DNA from: JBALVT01 sp045110675
Lineage (GTDB): Bacteria > Pseudomonadota > Gammaproteobacteria > Pseudomonadales > Halieaceae
Length of the DNA: 64,000 nucleotides
Reading direction: 5' to 3'
Assembly (NCBI GenBank): GCA_045110675.1
Contig: JBGCGJ010000002.1
Span: 1 to 64,000 of the forward strand
Part shown: piece after piece, positions 51,758 through 59,707 of the stretch
How positions within the stretch are numbered: the stretch's first letter is position 1
Layout of the letters: the number at the start of each line of letters is the position of its first letter
The notes under the pieces: generated by a model
Databases searched by the model: none
What the model was told of the DNA's origin: nothing
The model's input: the letters and a program-made list of their open reading frames with translations, nothing else
Position numbers and translations under genes: made by a program

Positions 51758-51884
51758 TAGACGACAACGATGTCGATTGAAGCCAACAAATCAGTGGTCA
51801 AAATCAAGTTGGGTTGCGCTCATCCGCTTTAGGCACCGACAATCTAAAAAGATTGTTTTCGGGAGTCAGCCTTTCGAACAGGCT

Positions 51885-52193
51885 CTATATAGATTTTAAT
51901 TGCACCAAGACCCAAGGCGGTGCGACCACCGCCCAAAAAGATTCGTTTAATTCATACCATCGAAGAGCATCGGTCTCGCTTACAGGAGCGATATCTCCCT
52001 GTGCAATCCAATCCTGAAATTGATCGATGTTATCCATCCCTAACTGCACCGCAACCTCGACCAAATCCAGGGATTCACCGACGTAAATAACGCTACCGTG
52101 CGCGTAATAAGTCTGTAAATCATGCCATTGAATGGAAGCGGTCTGGTCGTGGTATTCCCTGCGCAGTAAAGCCTCTCGCTCCGCATCAGCCAT
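51885..52193 (-). CDS. DUF2288 family protein
   Basis: 102 residues counted from the ATG at 52193; the open frame goes to 52280 but overlaps the MBL gene. The family pattern is readable: IQWHDLQTYYAHGSVIYVGE, then LDLVEVAVQLGMDNIDQFQD and FWAVVAPPWVLVQ at the end. Function unknown. It overlaps the end of the MBL hydrolase gene by 8 nt on the same strand, so it is translationally coupled. Confidence 0.82.
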   Translation of the reverse strand: MADAEREALLRREYHDQTASIQWHDLQTYYAHGSVIYVGESLDLVEVAVQLGMDNIDQFQDWIAQGDIAPVSETDALRWYELNESFWAVVAPPWVLVQLKSI

Positions 52194-52836
52194 AATTGGG
52201 GTCTGCCACAAACGGGTTGGTTCTGCGCTCTTGGCCAAAAGTGGAAGTCGGGCCGTGGCCGGGAACAAAGGTGATGTCATCGCCCAGCGGGAAAAGCTTG
52301 TCTCGAATACTCGAAATCAATTGCTCGTGATTACCACGGGGGAAATCTGTTCTGCCGATTGAACCCTGAAAAATCACATCGCCCACCCAGGCCACCTTCT
52401 GTTTTTCATAGACAAAAACCACGTGTCCCGGCGTGTGGCCCGGGCAGTGGAACACTTTTAAACTCTGTTCGCCAACGGTGACAACGTCGCCTTCTTCAAG
52501 CCAGCGATCAGGCACAAAAGCCTCCGCGTGGGGGAAGCCCGACATTTTGCAAGATTCAGGTAGTTTATCGATCCAGAAACCATCCTCCCGGTGAGGACCC
52601 TCAATCGGCACTGCCAATTGTTTACGCAACACATCGGATGCGGCACAGTGATCCATATGGCCATGAGTGAGTATGATCTTCTCGATGGCGGCTCCCATCT
52701 TTTCCACAGCGGCGAGGATGTTGTTAATATCGCCTCCAGGATCGACAATTGCCGCGCGGCCACTCTCCTGACATTTAACAATACTGCAGTTTTGTTGATA
52801 CGCCGTGACCGGCACGATGGTTACCTGGATGGACAT
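52186..52836 (-). CDS. MBL-fold metallo-hydrolase (glyoxalase II-like)
   Basis: 216 residues. The metal motif THGHMDHCAASD gives H-x-H-x-D-H; further ligands are H in FHCPGHTPGHVVF, D in AWVGDVIFQGSIGRTDFP and H in FVPGHGPTSTFG. It is the YcbL-type subgroup of glyoxalase II-like thiolesterases. The natural substrate is not known. Followed by the DUF2288 gene. Confidence 0.93.
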   Translation of the reverse strand: MSIQVTIVPVTAYQQNCSIVKCQESGRAAIVDPGGDINNILAAVEKMGAAIEKIILTHGHMDHCAASDVLRKQLAVPIEGPHREDGFWIDKLPESCKMSGFPHAEAFVPDRWLEEGDVVTVGEQSLKVFHCPGHTPGHVVFVYEKQKVAWVGDVIFQGSIGRTDFPRGNHEQLISSIRDKLFPLGDDITFVPGHGPTSTFGQERRTNPFVADPNYG

Positions 52837-52856
52837 TGATACAGCCTTTTACGCTT

Positions 52857-54167
52857 TTATGTAGCTGGGGTCGCCACTAACTCTTCGTTTTGCGGACCCA
52901 GATCAGCTTTTGGATTGAGGTACACGCCCTCGTCGAATTGATTTTCACTTTTGCCAACGATCACTGAGACCGTCGCATCTCCGGTGACATTAACCGCGGT
53001 ACGCACCATATCCAGTAGACGATCCACGCCAATAATTAAGGCTATTCCCTCAACCGGCAAGCCGGCCTGCTCAAGCACCATGGCTAGCGTTATCAATCCG
53101 ACTCCCGGTACAGCTGCGGTTCCGATAGATGCCAACGTCGCAGTAAGAATCACGGTAAGGAAGGCTGTCGCCGTCAAATCCACCCCGTATACCTGCGCTA
53201 TAAAAACGGTGGCGACACCCTGCATGATGGCCGTACCGTCCATGTTAATGGTCGCGCCCATCGGAACCGTAAAGCCCGCTACCGTATTGTGCACTCCTAA
53301 ACGACGCTCAACCGTGCGAAGTGTAATTGGCAAGGTCGCTCCAGACGAGGCGGTACTGAAAGCAAAGGCCCAAACAGAGCGCATTTTACTGATCATAATT
53401 GCCGGCGATAGCCCGGTGAAAGCCTTCAATAAAAAGGGATAAACCACCAGCGCGTGAATCAAGAGTACCGCAAGCACAGTCAGGAAGTAGGCCCCCAGAT
53501 CAATAATTGCCGCGATGCCCATATTGGCAAACAGCTTTGCCAGCAGAGCAAAAACACCGTAGGGAGCGAGCGCCATCATCAAATCGACCATCTTCATTAC
53601 GATGGTTTCCATATCTCGGAAGAACTGCGCTATACGCTTACCTTGTTCACCCGCGTGAGAAATCGCATATCCAAGCAGCAGAGAGAACATTATGATCTGC
53701 AACATTTTGCCATCGGCCATAGCGGCAAAGGGGTTTGACGGGAAAATATCCACTAACACATCAACTAAAGGCGGAGGAGCAGCAGCTTGAAAACTGGCTT
53801 CGCCGGTTAACTCAACATGGGTTCCGGGGCCAATCATCACCGCAAAGAAAAGTGCCATGCTGATCGCGATTGCGGTAGTAGCGAGGTAAAAGAGCAGTGT
53901 CTTGCCAGCGATAGGACCCATTCGTGCGCTGTCGCCCAGTGAACTGGAACCGCAAATCAGAGATACCATCACCAGTGGCACTACCAACAGCTTCAACGAC
54001 GCTACGAAGACCCGACCGACCAAATCAAACAGCCCGTCGATCAAGAAATTCTGAACAAACTGATGAACAGATGCTGCAACCCCGGTGCTGTGAAGCACAA
54101 GATTGAGTAGCGAGCCCAGTAAAATACCCGCGACCATGGCAATCAAAATTCTGTTGGTTAAGCTCAC
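52857..54167 (-). CDS. Dicarboxylate/amino acid:cation symporter
   Basis: 436 residues from a GTG at 54167 with GGAGAA 6 nt upstream; a longer frame at 54200 would overlap the lipoprotein gene. Eight membrane helices and two re-entrant loops are expected. Family motifs include ATASSGATLPITLRTVERRL (serine-rich hairpin), TVPMGATINMDGTAIMQGVA and DRLLDMVRTAVNVTGDATVS. It imports dicarboxylates or acidic amino acids with Na+ or H+. The start overlaps the stop of the upstream Kazal lipoprotein gene. Confidence 0.93.
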   Translation of the reverse strand: MSLTNRILIAMVAGILLGSLLNLVLHSTGVAASVHQFVQNFLIDGLFDLVGRVFVASLKLLVVPLVMVSLICGSSSLGDSARMGPIAGKTLLFYLATTAIAISMALFFAVMIGPGTHVELTGEASFQAAAPPPLVDVLVDIFPSNPFAAMADGKMLQIIMFSLLLGYAISHAGEQGKRIAQFFRDMETIVMKMVDLMMALAPYGVFALLAKLFANMGIAAIIDLGAYFLTVLAVLLIHALVVYPFLLKAFTGLSPAIMISKMRSVWAFAFSTASSGATLPITLRTVERRLGVHNTVAGFTVPMGATINMDGTAIMQGVATVFIAQVYGVDLTATAFLTVILTATLASIGTAAVPGVGLITLAMVLEQAGLPVEGIALIIGVDRLLDMVRTAVNVTGDATVSVIVGKSENQFDEGVYLNPKADLGPQNEELVATPAT

Positions 54168-54430
54168 TGGATTTCTCCGTCGTTTGCACCAATGGGGCAT
54201 GTGCCGGGTACATAACTGACGACAGCGTCATCGGCGCAAGCGTTACATCCGGACGAATAGTCCTTTACTGTTCCAACCGCGAGAGTTCCGCACACCGGAG
54301 AATACTCCATAGTGCAGACCTGTGGACGGGGCGTGTTACAGACTTGGACTAAACTCGGCGGGGATGGTTCGGTAGTGCCGCAACCGGCACAGAGGATAAG
54401 TAACAATAATGCACCCGCGATCAACCGCAT
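54164..54430 (-). CDS. Kazal-type protease inhibitor-like lipoprotein
   Basis: 88 residues from the ATG at 54430 (GGAG 6 nt upstream). A lipoprotein signal with lipobox LCAGC (about residues 14-18) precedes a Cys-rich domain of Kazal pattern: CTMEYSPVCG, then a Tyr (DYSSGCNACADDAVVSYVPG) and C. Kazal domains inhibit serine proteases. The stop overlaps the GTG of the symporter gene (GTGA), so the two are translationally coupled, an unexpected pair. Confidence 0.8.
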   Translation of the reverse strand: MRLIAGALLLLILCAGCGTTEPSPPSLVQVCNTPRPQVCTMEYSPVCGTLAVGTVKDYSSGCNACADDAVVSYVPGTCPIGANDGEIQ

Positions 54431-55045
54431 CGAGGTCTCCAATTTTTATTAAGGCATAGCAGAAGTGGAAGACTAGCACTGAAGAGAGATAAACGCAGCT
54501 CTCTTGCGTGATACCAACGGTTAAGCCACATCAAGGCACATCTCCTTCTGCGCTGATTCAATCGACCTGGTAGAGCTTCTTCTGCTGCCGACCACACGTT
54601 TCCTGGCGCAAATGGTTTTGATTGCCGTAAACGGGTTCGTACACACCTCGCACTAGCGGGCTCAAATGCTGGATAAAGCAAGTGTGGAGGAGAAAGCTGC
54701 TCATTTTTTGATCAGTAAAGGCAAATATCAGCGCGTTTCTTGCGTTTGGTTTTCAACATCGCTAGAGTCGAAAGCGTTGTCAGTGGTAGCTGTACCAGGT
54801 CGATTACTTACCCGAGTGGTTAGTAGCGCGGGCAAGTGACCTCCATATAGGCCCTTTGGGATAAGTGGAGTTCGAATGCGAAGAGGTATAACAGTAACGC
54901 CATTATGCCGACAGATCGCCTTCAGCGACCTGCCAGGATTCCTTTTGTTTTCCAGTTTAGTCCCTGAGTTCAAAACGCGGGACGACGAACAACCCCCATT
55001 TAATTCATCCACTGCGCACACGATGCAAGTTGCGAGGTCGCCAGC
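54431..55045. other. 615-nt region upstream of the nuo operon with no supported gene
   Basis: Short frames on both strands (54421-54681 and 54728-55021 minus, 54666-54839 plus) lack ribosome sites and family features. A TATAAC-like -10 box near 54887-54892 has no good -35. The nuo promoter must be in here, but I cannot place it. Confidence 0.5.
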
Positions 55046-55450
55046 TTGAACGAAGCCAGCACTTCACTTTGGCCCTTTGTCGTTTACGCGCTAGCCGTAT
55101 TAGCACTAGTTGCCACTATGCTGGGCCTGTCCTTCATCTTGGGGCAGAAAAGGGCTAACAGTGCAACGAATATGCCATTCGAGTCGGGTGTTTTATCCGT
55201 GGGCACGCCGCAAATACACATGTCGGCTGAGTTTTATCTTATCGCCATATTCTTTGTGATCTTCGATCTGGAAACGGTTTTCATCTTCGCCTGGGCCGTT
55301 GCATTCTTCGAATTGGGCTGGAACGGATTTTTCGCTATCAGCGCTTTCATTTTTATCCTGGGAGTCGCTTTAGTCTATGAGCTGCGCTCTGGGGCTCTGG
55401 ATTGGGGAATCAAATCGCGAACCGGACTTGCCGAGAGAGAGCACGACTGA
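55046..55450 (+). CDS. nuoA: NADH-quinone oxidoreductase subunit A
   Basis: 134 residues from a TTG at 55046 (GAGG 8 nt upstream). Three membrane helices and the conserved MPFESGVLSVGTPQIHMSAE loop with the acidic helix FFVIFDLETVFIFAWAVAFF are present. It forms the quinone-site junction of complex I with NuoH and NuoJ. It heads the operon; its stop overlaps the nuoB start (TGATG). Confidence 0.95.
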   Translation: MNEASTSLWPFVVYALAVLALVATMLGLSFILGQKRANSATNMPFESGVLSVGTPQIHMSAEFYLIAIFFVIFDLETVFIFAWAVAFFELGWNGFFAISAFIFILGVALVYELRSGALDWGIKSRTGLAEREHD

Positions 55451-56091
55451 TGGAGTGGAATCTTAGTAAACCCGAGGATGTCATCGCCAGTGCTCCAGGC
55501 GGAGCGGAAAGTATTGAAGAGCAGGTAAAACGCAATCTCGCCTTCGCCAAGCTTGAAGATCTGGTTGCATGGGGAAGAGCCCACTCTCTGTGGCCCTTCA
55601 ACTTTGGCCTATCATGCTGCTACGTCGAGATGGCCACTTCATTCACCAGCCGGCATGACATTGCCCGCTTCGGTTCAGAGGTGATTCGAGCAACACCCCG
55701 GCAGGCCGATTTAATGGTGATCTCCGGAACCGTGTTTCGCAAGATGGCGCCAGTGGTGCAGCACCTCTACGATCAGTTGCTCGAACCGCGATGGATTATT
55801 TCCATGGGCTCATGCGCCAATTCCGGAGGCATGTACGATATCTACAGCGTGGTCCAAGGCGTTGACAAATTTATACCGGTTGACGTCTATGTACCCGGCT
55901 GTCCACCGCGACCAGAGGCGCTGATGCAAGGCCTGACGATGCTGCAGGACTCCATAGAAAAAGAGCGACGCCCACTGAGCTGGGTAGCGGGAGATCAACG
56001 CGTTATCAAACCAAACATGCCATCGCAGCGAGACTTGCTGCAAGAAGATCGAAATCGGGCGAACGAACTTCGCTCTCCGGACGGGGTATAG
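55450..56091 (+). CDS. nuoB: NADH-quinone oxidoreductase subunit B
   Basis: 213 residues from the ATG at 55450. The ligands of cluster N2 are in FGLSCCYVEMATS, in SMGSCANSGGMYDIY and in VYVPGCPPRPEALMQGL. NuoB passes electrons to quinone at the arm-membrane interface. The C-terminal extension after GL is about 40 residues and variable. Confidence 0.97.
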   Translation: MEWNLSKPEDVIASAPGGAESIEEQVKRNLAFAKLEDLVAWGRAHSLWPFNFGLSCCYVEMATSFTSRHDIARFGSEVIRATPRQADLMVISGTVFRKMAPVVQHLYDQLLEPRWIISMGSCANSGGMYDIYSVVQGVDKFIPVDVYVPGCPPRPEALMQGLTMLQDSIEKERRPLSWVAGDQRVIKPNMPSQRDLLQEDRNRANELRSPDGV

Positions 56092-56152
56092 CGAACGAGA
56101 TAATTCCAGTTGGAAAAACAAGTACAGGGCCTTACCGGCCCCGGGAAGAGCA

Positions 56153-57901
56153 ATGCTGAACGCGCAGATGTCAAACAGCAGCACTACAGTGGACGATTTG
56201 TTCGCCCACTTCGGTGCTGCTGTATTTGACCCGCAGCCCTCGGCAGACCAAACCCCCACGCTTTGGGTTGGGCGCAGCAAGCTGATCGATGTTCTCACAC
56301 ACTTAAAACTACAATTCCCCATGTTGCTTGATTTGTTCGCGGTGGACGAACGATTGCGAGAGCACAAGCCTGCCGCCGCTGCGGACTTCACCGTAATCTA
56401 CCATCTGATGAGCTTCGCTCCGGTGGAAGAAATTAGAATTAAAGTTGCCGTATCCATTTCTGATATTTGCGTGCCATCCATTGTTTCCATTTGGCCCAAT
56501 GCCAACTGGTACGAACGCGAAGCCTGGGATATGTACGGCGTGGAATTCAGCGGACACCCCAACTTGAGGCGTATATTGTTACCTCCGACCTGGGAGGGGC
56601 ACGCACTCCGTAAAGATCACCCCGCCCGGGCGACAGAAATGGAGCCCTTCAGCCTCGACGCCGAAAAACAGGATCAGGAACAAGAAGCGCTAATGTTCCG
56701 GCCTGAAGATTGGGGTATGGCATGCTCGACACCAAATACAGAATTCATGTTTCTCAACCTGGGCCCGAATCACCCCTCTGTACACGGCGTTTTTCGAATC
56801 GCGCTGCAACTCGACGGCGAAGTCGTAGTGGACTCAGTACCCGATATTGGCTATCACCATCGCGGTGCGGAAAAAATGGGGGAGCGCCAAACCTGGGCTT
56901 CTTACATGCCCTATACAGACCGCATAGATTACCTCGGCGGCGTGATGAACAACATGGCCTACGTCATGGCCGTGGAGCAGCTGGCCGACGTAAAAGTGCC
57001 CGATCGTGCCAAAGTCATACGAATTATGATGGCCGAGTTGTTTCGCATTTCCAGCCATCTGGTTTTTTACGGCACTTTTGCTCAGGACGTCGGGCAAATG
57101 TCGCCGGTGTTTTACATGTTTGCCGATCGCGAAAGACTGCTTGGCATTGTCGAGGCGGTCACGGGCGGGCGCATGCATCCCGCCTGGTTCCGGATAGGCG
57201 GCGTGGCACAAGATTTGCCGATAGGTTGGGACAAAATGGTAAGCGAGTTCATCGATTCGATGCCCACCCGCCTGAACCACTATCAAAAGATGGCAATGGA
57301 CAACAGTGTTCTGAAGCAACGCACAATTGGAATCGGTGCCTACAACACAGAAGAAGCTTTGGAATGGGGAATTACCGGACCGAATTTGCGCGCCACTGGA
57401 ATGGATTGGGATTTGCGCCGCGACCGTCCCTATGGTGGCTACGACCAATTCGACTTCGAAGTTCCTGTTGGGAGCAAAGGCGACTGTTACGACAGAGCGG
57501 TAGTGCGAATCGAAGAAATTCGCCAGAGCCTGCATATTATTCGCCAATGCATGGACAACATGCCCGAGGGTCCATACAAGAGCGAGCACCGGCTAACGAC
57601 CCCGCCGCCGAAAGAGCAAACCCTGCAGGATATCGAAACCCTGATACACCATTTTCTAAATGTGAGTTGGGGACCGGTAATGCCGGAAGGAGAAGCCTCA
57701 TTCCCGATTGAAGCAACCAAGGGTATCAATAACTATCATCTGATAAGCGATGGCGGAACAAGCTCCTATCGCACACGAATAAGAACGCCTTCTTTTCCAG
57801 CTCTGCAGCAAATACCGTTGATCAGCAACGGCTTAATGATTCCTGACTTAATCGCAATTATCGCCAGTATCGATTTTGTAATGGCGGATGTGGATCGGTG
57901 A
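56153..57901 (+). CDS. nuoCD: NADH-quinone oxidoreductase fused subunit C/D
   Basis: 582 residues. The N-terminal 30-kDa (NuoC) part ends around WYEREAWDMYGVEFSGHPNL and RRILLPPTWEGHALRKDHP; the 49-kDa (NuoD) part begins near NTEFMFLNLGPNHPSVHGVF. NuoD has the quinone-site His and Tyr region (GYHHRGAEKMGERQTW) and ends FVMADVDR. The fusion is normal in many Gammaproteobacteria. It lies 61 nt after nuoB. Confidence 0.97.
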   Translation: MLNAQMSNSSTTVDDLFAHFGAAVFDPQPSADQTPTLWVGRSKLIDVLTHLKLQFPMLLDLFAVDERLREHKPAAAADFTVIYHLMSFAPVEEIRIKVAVSISDICVPSIVSIWPNANWYEREAWDMYGVEFSGHPNLRRILLPPTWEGHALRKDHPARATEMEPFSLDAEKQDQEQEALMFRPEDWGMACSTPNTEFMFLNLGPNHPSVHGVFRIALQLDGEVVVDSVPDIGYHHRGAEKMGERQTWASYMPYTDRIDYLGGVMNNMAYVMAVEQLADVKVPDRAKVIRIMMAELFRISSHLVFYGTFAQDVGQMSPVFYMFADRERLLGIVEAVTGGRMHPAWFRIGGVAQDLPIGWDKMVSEFIDSMPTRLNHYQKMAMDNSVLKQRTIGIGAYNTEEALEWGITGPNLRATGMDWDLRRDRPYGGYDQFDFEVPVGSKGDCYDRAVVRIEEIRQSLHIIRQCMDNMPEGPYKSEHRLTTPPPKEQTLQDIETLIHHFLNVSWGPVMPEGEASFPIEATKGINNYHLISDGGTSSYRTRIRTPSFPALQQIPLISNGLMIPDLIAIIASIDFVMADVDR

Positions 57902-57905
57902 TGAT

Positions 57906-58403
57906 ATGAGCAATCAACTGATTCCCGTTTTGAGCGACGCCGAACTTCACGAGATTGATCGAGAGATTTCCCACGCACCCTATCGGCATGCAGTGGCAAT
58001 TGATGCACTGAAAATTGTTCAGTCACATCGGGGTTGGGTGTCCGATGAAAGCCTCAAAGCCATCGCGCGCCATCTGGAAATGTCGGCGGAAGAACTGGAC
58101 GGTATTGCCACATTCTACAATTTGATTTTTCGCAGACCGGTGGGTGAAAAAGTCATTTTACTTTGTAACAGTGTGACCTGCTGGATCAAGGGCTATGAAA
58201 AGCTGGAACAACAGATTGGCGAACAACTTGGAGTCTCCCTCGGTGAAACCACTGCTGACAATCAATATACCTTCTTGCCAGTAACCTGCCTTGGAGCCTG
58301 CGACAAAGCTCCTGTGATGATGGTCGGAGACGACTTACACGAAAACATTGATGCAGCGGACCTGTCGAAGATCTTCAGATCGAAGAAGGAGGCCCAAGCG
58401 TGA
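57906..58403 (+). CDS. nuoE: NADH-quinone oxidoreductase subunit E
   Basis: 165 residues from the ATG at 57906, 4 nt after the nuoCD stop. The thioredoxin-like domain binds a 2Fe-2S cluster with Cys in LLCNSVTCWIKG (two Cys) and VTCLGACDKAPVMMVGDD (two Cys). It forms the NADH-input module with NuoF and NuoG. Confidence 0.96.
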   Translation: MSNQLIPVLSDAELHEIDREISHAPYRHAVAIDALKIVQSHRGWVSDESLKAIARHLEMSAEELDGIATFYNLIFRRPVGEKVILLCNSVTCWIKGYEKLEQQIGEQLGVSLGETTADNQYTFLPVTCLGACDKAPVMMVGDDLHENIDAADLSKIFRSKKEAQA

Positions 58404-59707
58404 ACAGTACGGAGCTCGATAAGCCGCTAACTCGCAACGTTCATCCCGACAAAAGGCCGGTGAATATGGCCGGTTATGAGGCCAATGGAGGCTATCAGGG
58501 TTTGCGCGGCGCCATGGGAAAACTATCGCCCGCACAATGTTTGAAAATTATCCAGGATTCGAATTTACGAGGCCGAGGTGGTGCGGGTTTTCCAACCGGC
58601 ATGAAGTGGAGCTTCGTACCAATGGAGAATGTTAGCCCGGGGCACAAATATCTCATTTGCAATGCGGATGAGATGGAACCGGGGACGTTTAAAGATCGCC
58701 TGTTGTTGGAATGCGACCCCCATCAACTGATCGAAGGCATGATTTTATCGGCCTATACGATTCAGGCAGACATCGCCTATATTTTTATTCGATCGGAGTA
58801 CTTACTGGCGGCGAAACTTTTACGCGAAGCGATTGAAGATTGCTACGCAAAAGGTTACCTCGGCCAAAATATTCTCGGCAGTGATTTCAGTTTGGATATG
58901 TATGTTCACGCCAGTGCGGGCCGTTATATCTGCGGCGAGGAAACCGCTCTGATCAGTTCTCTGGAAGGTAAGCGTGCCAACCCGAGGGCGAAACCTCCCT
59001 TTCCACAAGTCAGTGGGCTGTGGGGTCGACCGACTATCGTCAACAATGTCGAAACACTTTGTAACATTCATCACATTATCGAACGCGGTGCGGATTGGTT
59101 TCAATCTCTTGGGCTGACAGAAGATTCCGGAACCAAACTCTACGGTGTCAGTGGCCGAGTGAAAAACCCCGGTTGCTGGGAACTGCCAATGGGCACACCC
59201 ATAAGAGAAATTATCGAAAATTGTGCCGGTGGGATGGAAGATGGTTTCAAACTGCGCGGTTTTCTACCCGGTGGTGGTTCGACCGATTTTCTAACAGACG
59301 ACCACCTCGATCTAGCCATGGATTACGACACGATCGGCAAAGCTGGCAGCCGGATGGGTACCGGTACCATGATTATTCTCGACGACAAAACCTGTCCCGT
59401 TGGATTTGTAAAAAACTTAGTCGAATTTTTTGCCCGTGAATCCTGCGGCTTTTGCACGCCCTGTCGAGACGGTCTGCCCTGGTCTGCGCAAGTGCTCAAT
59501 GACATTGAGCGAGGCCATGGTCGGGACGAAGACATGATAACCCTGGGACGACAAGTTGAATATATCGGCGCAATGGGAAACACACACTGTGCTTTAGCAC
59601 CTGGCGCTATGGAGCCACTCGCCAGCGGATTAAAATATTTTCGCGAAGATTTCGAGCGACATATTAGTGGCTCGGTCTGTCCCTGGTGCAATGGGGGTAG
59701 CCACTAA
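58400..59707 (+). CDS. nuoF: NADH-quinone oxidoreductase subunit F
   Basis: 435 residues from a GTG at 58400 with AGGAGG 7 nt upstream, overlapping nuoE by 4 nt. The NADH/FMN site is in LRGRGGAGFPTGMKWSF and SAGRYICGEETALISSLEGK; the 4Fe-4S ligands are in ESCGFCTPCRDG and GNTHCALAPGA. It takes electrons from NADH. Confidence 0.97.
   Translation: MNSTELDKPLTRNVHPDKRPVNMAGYEANGGYQGLRGAMGKLSPAQCLKIIQDSNLRGRGGAGFPTGMKWSFVPMENVSPGHKYLICNADEMEPGTFKDRLLLECDPHQLIEGMILSAYTIQADIAYIFIRSEYLLAAKLLREAIEDCYAKGYLGQNILGSDFSLDMYVHASAGRYICGEETALISSLEGKRANPRAKPPFPQVSGLWGRPTIVNNVETLCNIHHIIERGADWFQSLGLTEDSGTKLYGVSGRVKNPGCWELPMGTPIREIIENCAGGMEDGFKLRGFLPGGGSTDFLTDDHLDLAMDYDTIGKAGSRMGTGTMIILDDKTCPVGFVKNLVEFFARESCGFCTPCRDGLPWSAQVLNDIERGHGRDEDMITLGRQVEYIGAMGNTHCALAPGAMEPLASGLKYFREDFERHISGSVCPWCNGGSH

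Noticed and set aside
54666..54839. 57-residue plus-strand frame upstream of nuoA
   Set aside because: Composition is plausible but there is no ribosome site and no recognisable motif.
54728..55021. 97-residue minus-strand frame upstream of nuoA
   Set aside because: No ribosome site, no family features and divergent from everything nearby; kept as non-coding.
56710..57711. A 333-residue plus-strand frame inside nuoCD
   Set aside because: It is in another reading frame of the well-supported nuoCD gene and has a random-looking, Arg-rich composition.
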